From assembly GCF_000266885.1 (NCBI RefSeq), contig NC_018020.1, positions 248,001-312,000 on the forward strand: 64,000 nucleotides of DNA, read 5' to 3'. Below the pieces are notes generated by a model. It was not told the DNA's origin, made no database searches, and saw nothing but the letters and a program-made list of their open reading frames with translations. The position numbers were made by a program, and so were the translations under genes. The DNA comes from Turneriella parva DSM 21527 (lineage in GTDB: Bacteria > Spirochaetota > Leptospiria > Turneriellales > Turneriellaceae). This document shows, piece after piece, positions 25,189 through 33,411 of the stretch; positions within the stretch are counted from its first letter, which is position 1; the number at the start of each line of letters is the position of its first letter.

Positions 25189-26456
25189 TATTGCCTGACC
25201 TGCAGCCCTTCGCCCAGCGCGCGCCGGTACAAGAGCAGCGCGGGCACGAGTGCCACCACGAGCCCTACGAAAAGTAATACGCCCACAAACCAAAATTCGC
25301 CCTGCGTCAGCGGAAATACACCGACACCGACCGAAAAAGCGCGCAGCAGCAGATTCTTGAACACGAGCGACACGACCGCGATCAGCGCATACCCTGCCAC
25401 AATACCTGAAACGGTGAGAATGAGGCTCTCGGCGACGAGCAGCGAGGCGATGCGGCGCGGCGATGCCCCCAGAGCCCGCAGTATCGCCATTTCACGGTAA
25501 CGTTCGGCGAGCGATGCATAGAGTGCGATAAAAAGTCCGCAGAGCGCGGTCAGCATCACCATCAGCGAAACTAGCTTGAGAATGTTTTCGGCATAACCCA
25601 TGATGTTCCAGATTTCGCTGAGCACCACGCCGGGCAAAATCGCGGTCAGAGGTTCGGCTTCGTCTTCGTTGATTTGCCTCATGAGGGGCAGAATGTCTAT
25701 CGGCTGCTTTACACCGATGAGAAAACTGGTGATCTTATCGATTTTGATGGCCCTGGCAGGTTTCGCAGTATCTTCATCTCTGTGCGCGGCGCTTTCAGCG
25801 CCACCCTCTTCGCCATGTTCTTCTGCCTCATGCATCTGTTCAATGCTCGCCAGAGAAACATAGATGCCCTTATCGATGGGAGTTCCCGTGGCTTCGAGAA
25901 CGCCCTCGACGACAAAAGGGCTCGCGTCATGGTCATGAATGCCCTGCACATCGCTTATGCCATGCGTCAGCACGAGTTTGGCGCCGGTCTTGTAGCCGAG
26001 TTCACGCGCGGCGGTGCTGCCCAGAACTGCCTTGAGACGCGCGAGGCTGAAAGTACCTTCGGCCAGGCGCAGTTGTTGCTGGTTGCGGTAGCGAAAATGT
26101 TTCATGAAGTCGGCAGATGTGCCCACGACCCGAAAACCCTTATGGCTGTCGCCGATCGACAGCGGCAGTGCCCAGGCCACAGATGCATTCTTCTTGTACT
26201 TCAAATAGCTTGAATAAGAAACATTACTCGTCGGCGAGCCAATATGAAACAACGAGAAGAGCAACAGCGGAATCTGGCCTGACCTGGCACCTGCCACGAT
26301 GTGCGTGCCGCTCACGGTTTGCGAAAACCCCGCGCGCGCGCCTTCACGCAGCTTTTCGACCGACGCAAACAAAAAGACGCTGAGCGCAACACTGAGGGCC
26401 GTCAGAGACGCAATCGCCAGGCGGCTTCTGAGTGATTTGAAGACAAGGGCTATCAT
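25188..26456 (-). CDS. FtsX/MacB-type ABC permease with His-rich segment
   Basis: The product has 422 residues. One N-terminal helix (about 13-32) is followed by a large extracytoplasmic domain (about 40-300), then three C-terminal helices. YREMAILRALGASPRRI is the typical FtsX-domain coupling segment. A His/Glu-rich stretch near residues 208-230 (MHEAEEHGEEGG, AHRDED) could bind metal. It partners the ATPase gene upstream, which overlaps it by 4 nt. The nearby DUF3299 gene suggests similarity to the zinc-linked Zrg systems of Vibrio, but the substrate is not proven. Confidence 0.85.
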   Translation of the reverse strand: MIALVFKSLRSRLAIASLTALSVALSVFLFASVEKLREGARAGFSQTVSGTHIVAGARSGQIPLLLFSLFHIGSPTSNVSYSSYLKYKKNASVAWALPLSIGDSHKGFRVVGTSADFMKHFRYRNQQQLRLAEGTFSLARLKAVLGSTAARELGYKTGAKLVLTHGISDVQGIHDHDASPFVVEGVLEATGTPIDKGIYVSLASIEQMHEAEEHGEEGGAESAAHRDEDTAKPARAIKIDKITSFLIGVKQPIDILPLMRQINEDEAEPLTAILPGVVLSEIWNIMGYAENILKLVSLMVMLTALCGLFIALYASLAERYREMAILRALGASPRRIASLLVAESLILTVSGIVAGYALIAVVSLVFKNLLLRAFSVGVGVFPLTQGEFWFVGVLLFVGLVVALVPALLLYRRALGEGLQVRQ

Positions 26457-27163
26457 GATTTTCGCCCTGCCGTTTTTTTGCCATGCCCACTTTCGATCGC
26501 ACGGTTGAGGCCCGCCAGGTCAATAAACTGATCGAAGCGCTTGCGGTACCGAAGGTCGTGCGAGACAACCACTATCGTCGTTTTGTTCACCTCTGCCTCT
26601 TTGAAAAGCAGATCAAGAAACAGCCGCGCGTTGTGGTCGTCGAGTGCCGAAGTTGGCTCATCGGCGAGCACAATCTCGGCACCCGCAGCAAGCGCCCTCG
26701 CCGCCGCAACCCGCTGCTGCTGGCCGTGGCTGAGTTTCGCAGCCGGCATTGCAGCGAGTTCGGCGATTTGCAGATGCTGCATCATGGCCTGAATACGCGC
26801 GGGCTCGACGGGCTTTTTCGCAAGTTTGGGCGCGAGTTCAATATTTTCGGTGACACTCAGGTACGGTATCAGGTTAAACTGCTGAAAGATAACACCGAGG
26901 TGCGCCGCGCGAAATCGGTCGCGCGCCGCCGCTGTCAGATTAGCGAGCTCGGTGCCCGAGACTTCTATTTTACCTGAGTAGCCTGTCAGCACCCCCCCGA
27001 TGAGATTCATCAGAGTGCTCTTGCCGCAACCGCTGTCGCCCGAAATCAGCGTATGGCTGCCCCGCGCAATCTTGAGGCGGGCAATCTCGAGCACCGGCTT
27101 TTGCGCGTACGCAAAGCGCAGATTCTCGATTTGTATCGCAGAGACGGCTGCAGCTGCTTTCAT
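26453..27163 (-). CDS. LolD/MacB-type ABC transporter ATPase
   Basis: The product has 236 residues. Walker A is GDSGCGKST, the Q-loop is in VIFQQFNLIPYLSV, the signature is LSHGQQQR (a variant of LSGGQ), and Walker B is IVLADEPTSALD with the H-loop VVSHD. It belongs to the LolD/MacB-like subfamily that drives FtsX-type permeases. It overlaps both neighbouring genes by 4 nt (ATGA), so the three are tightly coupled. Confidence 0.92.
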   Translation of the reverse strand: MKAAAAVSAIQIENLRFAYAQKPVLEIARLKIARGSHTLISGDSGCGKSTLMNLIGGVLTGYSGKIEVSGTELANLTAAARDRFRAAHLGVIFQQFNLIPYLSVTENIELAPKLAKKPVEPARIQAMMQHLQIAELAAMPAAKLSHGQQQRVAAARALAAGAEIVLADEPTSALDDHNARLFLDLLFKEAEVNKTTIVVVSHDLRYRKRFDQFIDLAGLNRAIESGHGKKTAGRKS

Positions 27164-27651
27164 TTTCCCGTGTATGGCTTCACCATTTCACCCGCAACCT
27201 GAAACGAAACAACGCCGAACTGTGAGCGTATCGATTTTACCTTGAGCTCACCCGACAGCACGACGGGCACTCCCCATGTGACGGGCGCTTTCTTTTTGCC
27301 TTTCATCACCACATAGATCATTTGGTTCGCCGGCGGTGGCGGCACGTGAATGCAGGCCTGCGGGTCGGGCACGAGCAAAAAACGCCCGACCGATTCATAA
27401 TCCATATCATCGAGCGGCACCATAAAACCCGGTATACGTATCGGTTTGCCGTTGAGCTTCGTCAGCATTTCTGACATTTTGCCCGTCTTGAGGTTATAGC
27501 CTCGCAGGGTTTTCCAGCTGATTTCGGTGTTTTCGTCGGGGGCATTACCCGTCAGCGTGGCAGGCAGAAAAAAAATGAGGATGTATAACAGGTAGCGCGG
27601 GCGAACAAGCAGCACGGGGGAGTCTGACCAAACAAACAACCCTTGCGTCAA
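27160..27651 (-). CDS. DUF3299-family exported protein
   Basis: The product has up to 163 residues. An N-terminal hydrophobic stretch (YLLYILIFFLPATLTG) acts as a signal peptide. The core has IPGFMVPLDDMDYESVGRFL and the hallmark ACIHVPPPPANQMIYV. DUF3299 proteins commonly sit beside ABC permease/ATPase pairs of this type. The only far-upstream start is TTG at 27651, with GGTGA about 7 nt before it. GTG 27615, nearer the signal peptide, is an alternative. Its stop overlaps the ATPase ATG. Confidence 0.8.
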   Translation of the reverse strand: MTQGLFVWSDSPVLLVRPRYLLYILIFFLPATLTGNAPDENTEISWKTLRGYNLKTGKMSEMLTKLNGKPIRIPGFMVPLDDMDYESVGRFLLVPDPQACIHVPPPPANQMIYVVMKGKKKAPVTWGVPVVLSGELKVKSIRSQFGVVSFQVAGEMVKPYTGK

Positions 27652-27683
27652 GCGTTTTCACCGCTTTGCAGCGGCACTGTGGG

Positions 27684-28490
27684 CTATTTCTTGGCGACTG
27701 GTTTCTTTTCGTCTTTTTCGCTTTCGATGCGCGCCTTGTAAGATTCGATTCCCGTCTTGGCCTTCGCGGCCATCGCGTCGTCTTTGACGACCGTCGCCAC
27801 GCGTCGCAGACCGTCGAGCAGCTTAATCGCCATAATGAGGTCGCCGGTCGCCTTGGTCGAAATCTCGTATTTGTCACGGTAGCGGTTCGAGGCGTCGAGC
27901 AGGTCATCTTTCACGAGCTGCACGAGTTCTTTGCGATCATAGAAAAACTCTTCACGCGGGTCGCGCTTCGACTGTACCTCGCGAAAATCGATCAAGTTCT
28001 TGCCTAGCACCGCACTCTTCGAATAGAGTTCGGGAAACGACCACAACCATTTGGTGTTCTGGCCATAGGCCTGAATCAGCTTATCGATCGCGCGGCGAAT
28101 GTGGCGGTAAAGGTTCAGCCGTTGCTTCGGGTTGAAAGGGGCAATTTTGTCGAGCTCATCGCGGTTAAAATCGATCGATTCATCGACATCGCCCTTGACC
28201 ACCGCGTCGAGGTCTGCAAAGATCTTGTAAAGGTTCTTGCGCGCGTTATCTAAGAATGAGTTGTTCTTTACCTGCATCATCTGCTCAGAGATTTCGTTCA
28301 TCTCCATCTGCAGGTTAACGATCTGCAACAGCTGGCTGATATTCCCCAGATGAAAAAAGGGCTTCAGCTTTTTGTTGGTCGTCATCGCCTTCTTGTAGGC
28401 GGCGAGTTCTTTCTCGTATTCTGCAATCTGCAGCTTCTGCTGCCCGATGCGTTCGTTATATAACTTCTTGGTTGCCTGGTCTACGGCCAT
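27684..28490 (-). CDS. Coiled-coil protein of unknown function
   Basis: The product has 268 residues, is highly charged, and is predicted to be almost wholly helical. A coiled coil spans about 8-40. The rest is a helical repeat with no cysteine pair or known motif. The C-terminus is Lys/Glu-rich (SEKDEKKPVAKK). It has no signal peptide, so it is cytoplasmic. It lies just upstream of the DUF3299 operon with a 32-nt gap. I do not recognise the family, though it resembles lineage-specific spirochaetal proteins in composition. Confidence 0.7.
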   Translation of the reverse strand: MAVDQATKKLYNERIGQQKLQIAEYEKELAAYKKAMTTNKKLKPFFHLGNISQLLQIVNLQMEMNEISEQMMQVKNNSFLDNARKNLYKIFADLDAVVKGDVDESIDFNRDELDKIAPFNPKQRLNLYRHIRRAIDKLIQAYGQNTKWLWSFPELYSKSAVLGKNLIDFREVQSKRDPREEFFYDRKELVQLVKDDLLDASNRYRDKYEISTKATGDLIMAIKLLDGLRRVATVVKDDAMAAKAKTGIESYKARIESEKDEKKPVAKK

Positions 28491-28537
28491 ATCTTATTTT
28501 CGGTTGTTTTGCGCCCCAGGCGCTCAAAATAACCGAA

Positions 28538-28696
28538 TTATGCGTAGGTGTCGATGGTAGCAGCAGTGCCCGTTGCCTGCGCGGGCTGGTCTTTTTGCAC
28601 AGGTTCTACCTTGTTCAAGGCCTCTTGCTGCGCGGCCTGTTGGGCCTGATAAATGGCCTGCGAGGTCGACGAACTTTGGCTTTCTTCAACTCTCAT
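28538..28696 (-). CDS. Small Gln/Ala-rich protein
   Basis: An ORF of 52 codons encodes MRVEESQSSSTSQAIYQAQQ, then AAQQEALNKVEP, and ends with TAATIDTYA. Composition and clean start and stop suggest a real small protein, perhaps an unstructured or helical partner of the coiled-coil gene 47 nt downstream on the same strand. The in-frame ATG at 28711 would add five residues. No strong ribosome-binding site is seen, so the call is tentative. Confidence 0.5.
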   Translation of the reverse strand: MRVEESQSSSTSQAIYQAQQAAQQEALNKVEPVQKDQPAQATGTAATIDTYA

Positions 28697-28734
28697 ACGT
28701 TGAGTATACATGCCCGCCGGCCAAACCGGCCAAT

Positions 28735-29319
28735 TTAAGTGGCCAATTCGAGCCCTTGAATGCCGTGCTCTTCAAGAAACGCCGGCGTCACACCCTGCGC
28801 AAAAAGCATCTGCGGCGTGACACTCAGACGGGCCAGCACTGTGTGCAGCGGGTCAGCCCTGCCTGCTTCGGCAATCCTCTTTATACCCTCTTGAATATGC
28901 TCCAGATTTGACTGCACGATGCCCTGCGTCGCCTTATTGACCATCGCCGCCATCAGGCGGTTACCAGCGAACGAATACCGCACTTCTGACTCGATTGCCG
29001 AGCGCCCTGCCCCAAGGCTCGCCAGCCGGCGGTAGCCTTCGAACCGGCCAAAGTTGCCCTTCGTTTCCCGAAAGTGAAAAACCGTGTTGGCGATATCGTA
29101 GTGCACTTCTTGCTCTGACACTGCGGTCGTGTTAATCACCGGTATTGAGGATTCATAACGTATCAGGTATTTGCGGCTTTCGACATCATGCCACAAAAGT
29201 TCCGTGGATTTTATCGACGGCGCAAATTCGGGGTAACGCTCTGCATCGAGCGTGAGGCTCAACACCGCTTGAAGCGGTGCGTTGACCTCAACCCGGCGAC
29301 CTACGGTTTGCAACCTCAC
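28735..29319 (-). CDS. SRPBCC/COQ10-like polyketide-cyclase-fold protein
   Basis: The product has about 194 residues. It starts by inference at GTG 29319, whose last two bases plus the next A form the desaturase stop (GTGA). VEVNAPLQAVLSLTLDAERY and PEFAPSIKSTELLWHD match the START/COQ10-like lipid-binding fold. A long C-terminal amphipathic helix (about 135-155, with NLEHIQEGIKRIAE) follows. It likely binds a hydrophobic ligand such as a quinone, sterol or acyl group. The ORF extends to 29598, but upstream residues read through the desaturase and a repeat, so they are not coding in this frame. Confidence 0.7.
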   Translation of the reverse strand: MRLQTVGRRVEVNAPLQAVLSLTLDAERYPEFAPSIKSTELLWHDVESRKYLIRYESSIPVINTTAVSEQEVHYDIANTVFHFRETKGNFGRFEGYRRLASLGAGRSAIESEVRYSFAGNRLMAAMVNKATQGIVQSNLEHIQEGIKRIAEAGRADPLHTVLARLSVTPQMLFAQGVTPAFLEEHGIQGLELAT

Positions 29320-30419
29320 CCCCCAACCCCCTCTCCTAAAGGAGAGGGGGAGCGAAGAGAAGAGTGACCTGTGGTGAGCGCAGTCGAACCATACCTGTTT
29401 GCCCGTGCGAAGCTGCCGTGGTCGTCGAAGCGCACGCCGTATTTCTTCATCGCGGCGTGCGAATAGCCAGCGGCAATCTGGCGCAGGTAGAATGGCTGGT
29501 TGACGATGAAGTGGTGAATGCCGTGCGTGCTGCCGAAGTTGAAGCAGAACAGCTGAAACGGCAACATATACCATGAGCGTGTCGTCATCACCTGACACTG
29601 CTCGAGCAGGCCGACGCTTGCGTCGGGGTTCACGTCGCCAAAATAGTGCATGCTCGACGACACGATCTGCAACGCGCCCTGCCGAATAAAGTTGGGCAAG
29701 CCGATCACAACGGCCATGAAATTGACGAGCGCCATGAGCTGAACGAAGTCTGCATTGGCGACGAATGCCGGGTCGACGTGCGGCATCGCAAGCAGATATG
29801 CGTTGCCGAACAGAAACACGAGCGACGTGCCCTGATAGAGATACGTAAACGGAAACGCCGCCCGTGCCATCTCTTTCATGTCGAGCCGGGGCGCAGTCTT
29901 ACCCACGCGGCGCGCGTTGATCAGAAACGCCAGGCCCTGGTCGAGCATGGTGATAATGCGTTTGATGCCCCATTTCATGCCGTTGCCGATCATCTGCTCT
30001 TCGATGTCAGAAAACTGGCCAGATTCTTTGTGGTGCAACAGATGAATCTTCTTGCGGTAAAAAGGGCTCGGGGTGTTGAGCCGAAACGCCCACACGCCCC
30101 ACATCATGAGCTTTTCAATCCACGTCTCTTTGAAATACAGAGAATGAATGAGGTCGTGTTCAAGCTCATGCAAGAACGACGCCAGTATCGCATTCACAAG
30201 AATCACTGACCAGGCGGGTGCCATATCGAAATAATACAGCGCCGCCATGCCGATCATGCCGGCGATTGATCCGAGCCAGATCGAAAAGCCGATCAGGTTC
30301 TGGTGGTTCAAAAAAGTGAAGTGCCTGCGCAGATAGCGGTCGGCCATGCGAATCGAGCGGCTGATGCGATTGACTCTGTCGGCCGCGGTCAAACTCAATG
30401 GTGGTATTTTCGTTGGCAT
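29316..30419 (-). CDS. Membrane fatty-acid desaturase family protein
   Basis: The product has 367 residues. Three His clusters are seen: HELEHDLIH (about 83), HLLHHKE (about 127) and HGIHHF (about 303). They would hold a di-iron centre. Four or so transmembrane helices lie at about 42-62, 66-82, 190-215 and 232-252. It probably introduces a double bond or hydroxyl in an acyl chain or lipid. AAAGGAG lies 7 nt before ATG 30419, which settles the start. The C-terminal tail (about 345-367, with STALTTGHSS and SPLGEGVGG) is encoded by a repeat, so the original end has been replaced. It follows the PF10118 gene by 40 nt. Confidence 0.88.
   Translation of the reverse strand: MPTKIPPLSLTAADRVNRISRSIRMADRYLRRHFTFLNHQNLIGFSIWLGSIAGMIGMAALYYFDMAPAWSVILVNAILASFLHELEHDLIHSLYFKETWIEKLMMWGVWAFRLNTPSPFYRKKIHLLHHKESGQFSDIEEQMIGNGMKWGIKRIITMLDQGLAFLINARRVGKTAPRLDMKEMARAAFPFTYLYQGTSLVFLFGNAYLLAMPHVDPAFVANADFVQLMALVNFMAVVIGLPNFIRQGALQIVSSSMHYFGDVNPDASVGLLEQCQVMTTRSWYMLPFQLFCFNFGSTHGIHHFIVNQPFYLRQIAAGYSHAAMKKYGVRFDDHGSFARANRYGSTALTTGHSSLRSPSPLGEGVGG
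29327..29350. repeat. Perfect palindrome of a dispersed-type repeat
   Basis: CCCCCTCTCC-TAAA-GGAGAGGGGG is a perfect 10-bp stem. It is flanked by GGTTCGACTGCGCTCACCAC (minus strand, about 29390), another sequence of dispersed-repeat character. Both lie in the 3' end of the desaturase gene and form its last 25 or so codons. Confidence 0.75.
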
Positions 30420-30459
30420 ACTCAACTCCTTTTCTGGTCGCATATGGCCGCTTACGCCG

Positions 30460-31326
30460 TTATGCGACCTTCTCCATTCTTTGTTCGATTCTCTCGGCGA
30501 CAGCTCTCGCCATCGCGTAGTCGTCGTGATCTGAAGGGTGAAAACCTGGCTTCATGTATTCAACAATGGCCGGCAAGAATGACGACATGATGCCGCCGTT
30601 CTTGCCTTCAGACATTGCATCGCGAAAGAAAGCGAAGATATCCAGATTCTTGGCTTGCCTGATCAGCGACAAGAAGGCTACGGTGATCACAAAGGGCAAG
30701 AGTGTTGCACAGAACAGCATACCGGCGACGCGCAGCGGATACGAATCGTCGACCTCTTGCAGAACATCGAAGGCAACGTGCTTGTGCTCAATTTCTTCGA
30801 CGGCATGCCACTGCATGAAATCGAGCAGAGTCTGGTTGGTAATGTGCTCTTCGAGATAACCAGAACTTAAGCCGTGTGCGGCCCAGGTCGCGGTAAAATG
30901 TTCAGCTGCTGCGGTGATCGAAAGCGCGAGTTTCGGCCCCAGAATCTTCGTCGCCTGTGTTTCGACAAAATCAAACATTGTGGATTTATACCATTTGAGA
31001 AACGACTCGATATCGTACTCATGGCCGAGCACGGCCTTATTGAACGTCTCATGCAGCTTGCCATGCTGCGCCTCTTGACCGATGAAGTTTTTGACATCTT
31101 GCGTGAGGCCTTCGTCATGAATCTGCGAAGCAAAATGCTTCACACTGCGAATAAAGAAGCGTTCGCCCTCGGGAAAAACCAGGCTCATCGCGCCGAACAT
31201 CATGCGCCCGAAATCAGACCGGGGCTTTTGCCCGACTAACTCACTAAAGGTCCACTGCGGTTTGCGTACCGGTATCTGCTCAGACCTTTTGGTCGGCGTG
31301 GTGCGCATCTGCTTTTCGTTTAACAT
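30460..31326 (-). CDS. PF10118-type predicted metal-dependent hydrolase
   Basis: The product has 288 residues. Ferritin-like helices carry the likely metal ligands: GQEAQHGKLHE (about 81-91), AAAEHFTATWA (about 134-144) and HAVEEIEHKHVAFDV (about 173-187). These are the family hallmarks. A hydrophobic segment lies at about 203-223. The biochemical role is not established; association with desaturases suggests lipid metabolism. GGAGG four bases before ATG 31326 fixes the start. It heads an operon with the desaturase and SRPBCC genes. Confidence 0.85.
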   Translation of the reverse strand: MLNEKQMRTTPTKRSEQIPVRKPQWTFSELVGQKPRSDFGRMMFGAMSLVFPEGERFFIRSVKHFASQIHDEGLTQDVKNFIGQEAQHGKLHETFNKAVLGHEYDIESFLKWYKSTMFDFVETQATKILGPKLALSITAAAEHFTATWAAHGLSSGYLEEHITNQTLLDFMQWHAVEEIEHKHVAFDVLQEVDDSYPLRVAGMLFCATLLPFVITVAFLSLIRQAKNLDIFAFFRDAMSEGKNGGIMSSFLPAIVEYMKPGFHPSDHDDYAMARAVAERIEQRMEKVA

Positions 31327-31376
31327 GTTTCCTCCGTGAGAATGGTGAATGCGGCATCTGCGCCAACCCACACATT

Positions 31377-31430
31377 CTTGAACAATCCGTCAACTTTGTA
31401 AGCACCATCAAAGTTGAACAAGTCGTCAAC
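31377..31430. promoter_or_regulatory. Pair of operator-like repeats in a divergent promoter
   Basis: CTTGAACAATCCGTCAAC (31377-31394) and GTTGAACAAGTCGTCAAC (31413-31430) share 15 of 18 bases. The second is an inverted repeat with arms GTTGA/TCAAC. Their centres are 36 nt apart, and both lie 50-105 nt upstream of the PF10118/desaturase operon. The acyl-CoA dehydrogenase starts 157 nt to the other side. The form suits a dimeric regulator such as TetR, which is an inference. Confidence 0.5.
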
Positions 31431-31586
31431 TATTTTTGGTGCTTTACGATGTTGGGCCACTGCGCCCAAGATAGGGAATCGTCTTGTCCGACTGTTCAGA
31501 AAATTTGCTCTGTCTTTAAGCTAGCAAAGCGATGCGGAGTGCCTCAGGCGCTCTGCATTGCTACGCGTACCCCCAAGGAGAAATAA

Positions 31587-32768
31587 ATGTCACAATATGA
31601 AGGGCTGTTAGATTTTACCATCACCGACGAAATGCAAGAGATGCTCGAGATGGCGCACGACCTGTGCCGCAACGAGATTGTTCCGCGCCGCGCCGAAATG
31701 GACGAACACGAGAAGTTTCCCCATGAAATATTCAAGAAATTTGGCGAAGCCGGCCTTTTCGGCATCATGTTCGAAGAGAAATACGGTGGCCTCGGCCTTT
31801 CACCCTTTCTGACTGTTCTCGCGATCGAAGTCATGAGCGAATATTGCCTCGGTGTTGCGACGAGCGCAGGCGCGGTAAAACTCGGCGCTCTGCCGATTGA
31901 ACACGGCGGCACCGAAGAGCAGAAGATCAAATACCTGACTCCGCTTGCAAAGGGTGAAAAGATCGCTGCATTTGCCCTTACAGAACCCGGCGCGGGCTCA
32001 GACGTACCAGCGCTCAAAACACATGCCGTAAAAAAAGGCGATCGCTATGTTCTGAACGGCACCAAGCAGTGGATCACCAACGCAGGCCAGGCAGACATCT
32101 ACACCGTGTTTGCGATCACCGACAAGGCAAAGGGCCCACGCGGTATCTCATGCTTTATTGTTGAAAAAGACACCAAGGGTCTCTCATTCGGCAAGCTCGA
32201 GCAGAAAATGGGTATTCGCTGCTCGCACACGCGCCAGGTCATCATGGAAGACATGGAAGTGCCAGAAGAAAACCTCGTGGGTCTGAAGCCAAACGTCGGT
32301 TTTATTCACGCGATTAAGACGCTGATTTCTTCGCGTCCGTTTATCGCGACCATGGGCACAGGCCTCTCACAGGGTGCCTATAAAGAAGCAGTGAAATATG
32401 CACGCCAGCGCGAGCAGTTCGGCAAGAAGATCATCAACTTTCAGGCAGTGCAGCACATGCTCGCCGACATGACAACGAAGATCGAAGCGGCACGCCTTCT
32501 GGCCTACCGCGCGGCAAAATATTCGCTGAACAATCACCCTGAATCGGCTCGCTACTCAGCGATGGCGAAACTGATGTCGTCTGAAGCAGCGGTTTCAATC
32601 TGCAATGACGCGCTGCAGCTGCACGGCGGCTACGGCTTCACGAAAGACTATCCGATCGAAAAAATGTACCGTGACGCGAAGATTCTGACAATCTACGAAG
32701 GCACGAGCCAGATTCAGAAAAACGAAATCGGTTCGTACGTGATCAAAGATTCCGCGACCATGAAATAA
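31587..32768 (+). CDS. Acyl-CoA dehydrogenase
   Basis: The product has 393 residues, the usual length. FAD and substrate segments FALTEPGAGSDVPALKT and WITNAGQADIYTVFA are present. RQREQFGKKIINFQAVQ and LQLHGGYGFTKDYPIEKMYRD (split by a helix turn; the key part is GGYGFTKD) follow. The catalytic base is the Glu in IYEGTSQIQ. It oxidises acyl-CoA to enoyl-CoA and needs ETF. Chain specificity is not visible. AAGGAG stands 7 nt before ATG. Confidence 0.95.
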   Translation: MSQYEGLLDFTITDEMQEMLEMAHDLCRNEIVPRRAEMDEHEKFPHEIFKKFGEAGLFGIMFEEKYGGLGLSPFLTVLAIEVMSEYCLGVATSAGAVKLGALPIEHGGTEEQKIKYLTPLAKGEKIAAFALTEPGAGSDVPALKTHAVKKGDRYVLNGTKQWITNAGQADIYTVFAITDKAKGPRGISCFIVEKDTKGLSFGKLEQKMGIRCSHTRQVIMEDMEVPEENLVGLKPNVGFIHAIKTLISSRPFIATMGTGLSQGAYKEAVKYARQREQFGKKIINFQAVQHMLADMTTKIEAARLLAYRAAKYSLNNHPESARYSAMAKLMSSEAAVSICNDALQLHGGYGFTKDYPIEKMYRDAKILTIYEGTSQIQKNEIGSYVIKDSATMK

Positions 32769-32791
32769 GACTGATATGAAGTCGGGGATTC

Positions 32792-32836
32792 TTAAAGGGG
32801 GTAAAGCATTTCGCAGAAATGCCGCAATCCCTTTAA
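32792..32836 (+). other. Nested hairpin after acyl-CoA dehydrogenase
   Basis: The outer arms are TTAAAGGG (32792-32799) and CCCTTTAA (32829-32836). The inner stem is GCATTTC-GCA-GAAATGC (32806-32822). A further CCCCG...CGGGG pair follows at about 32846-32864, right before the next ATG. There is no T-run; it may be a terminator variant or a leader structure for the next gene. Confidence 0.4.
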
Positions 32837-32868
32837 ATGCAAAAACCCCGCCTCGGGATCGGGGCTAG

Positions 32869-33411
32869 ATGAATTTCTTCAAGAAATTCATCGCCTCGAT
32901 CGCGGGTTATCTTGTGCTTTACGCACAGGTAGCCGCAACCATCGGCCGCATCGCGGCCGATTTTTTTAAAGACCGTTGGGCGCGTTTTCGCCAGATGCCG
33001 TATTCAGAACAGGCATTCGCCCTGCTCACAGTCTTGCTTGCATTTTTTACCTTCGTGCCGTGGCGTGCGTACAAGATTCGCTTTGGCGACGACGAACGCC
33101 GGCATGGCATCTACAGCGACGACTTCGCCATTATTTTATTGGGATGTATAGTCGCCGCGATAGCGCTCGTGTGGTATCTTTTGCCGCACCAACCAAAAGT
33201 ACTGCAAAAGGCGCATGTGTTTCGCTTCAGCGGCCTCATCATCGTCACGGTCTTTGCTCTCTGGAACCTGATCAATCCCCAACGGATTGCCGCAACCGGT
33301 GAAGCGGCGTTCACCTGGGCATTTTATGCGTTCTTGCTGATTACAGGGTTATGGGTCGTATCAGGGGTACTGGGTAGCCGAAGCTACGCCCAGTACCCTG
33401 ACAAGACTTGA
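32869..33411 (+). CDS. Multi-pass membrane protein of unknown function
   Basis: The product has 180 residues. Hydrophobic segments at about 8-28, 48-64, 85-103, 118-136 and 145-165 suggest four to five transmembrane helices. The loop VPWRAYKIRFGDDERRHGIY is polar and conserved-looking. I do not recognise the family. The ATG directly follows a hairpin and no clear ribosome-binding site is seen. The end overlaps the convergent small gene by 28 nt. Confidence 0.6.
   Translation: MNFFKKFIASIAGYLVLYAQVAATIGRIAADFFKDRWARFRQMPYSEQAFALLTVLLAFFTFVPWRAYKIRFGDDERRHGIYSDDFAIILLGCIVAAIALVWYLLPHQPKVLQKAHVFRFSGLIIVTVFALWNLINPQRIAATGEAAFTWAFYAFLLITGLWVVSGVLGSRSYAQYPDKT

Noticed and set aside
28735-29598. 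Full-length 287-codon frame for the SRPBCC protein
   Set aside because: The first 93 codons overlap the desaturase coding sequence and a repeat and show no domain; the domain starts at GTG 29319.
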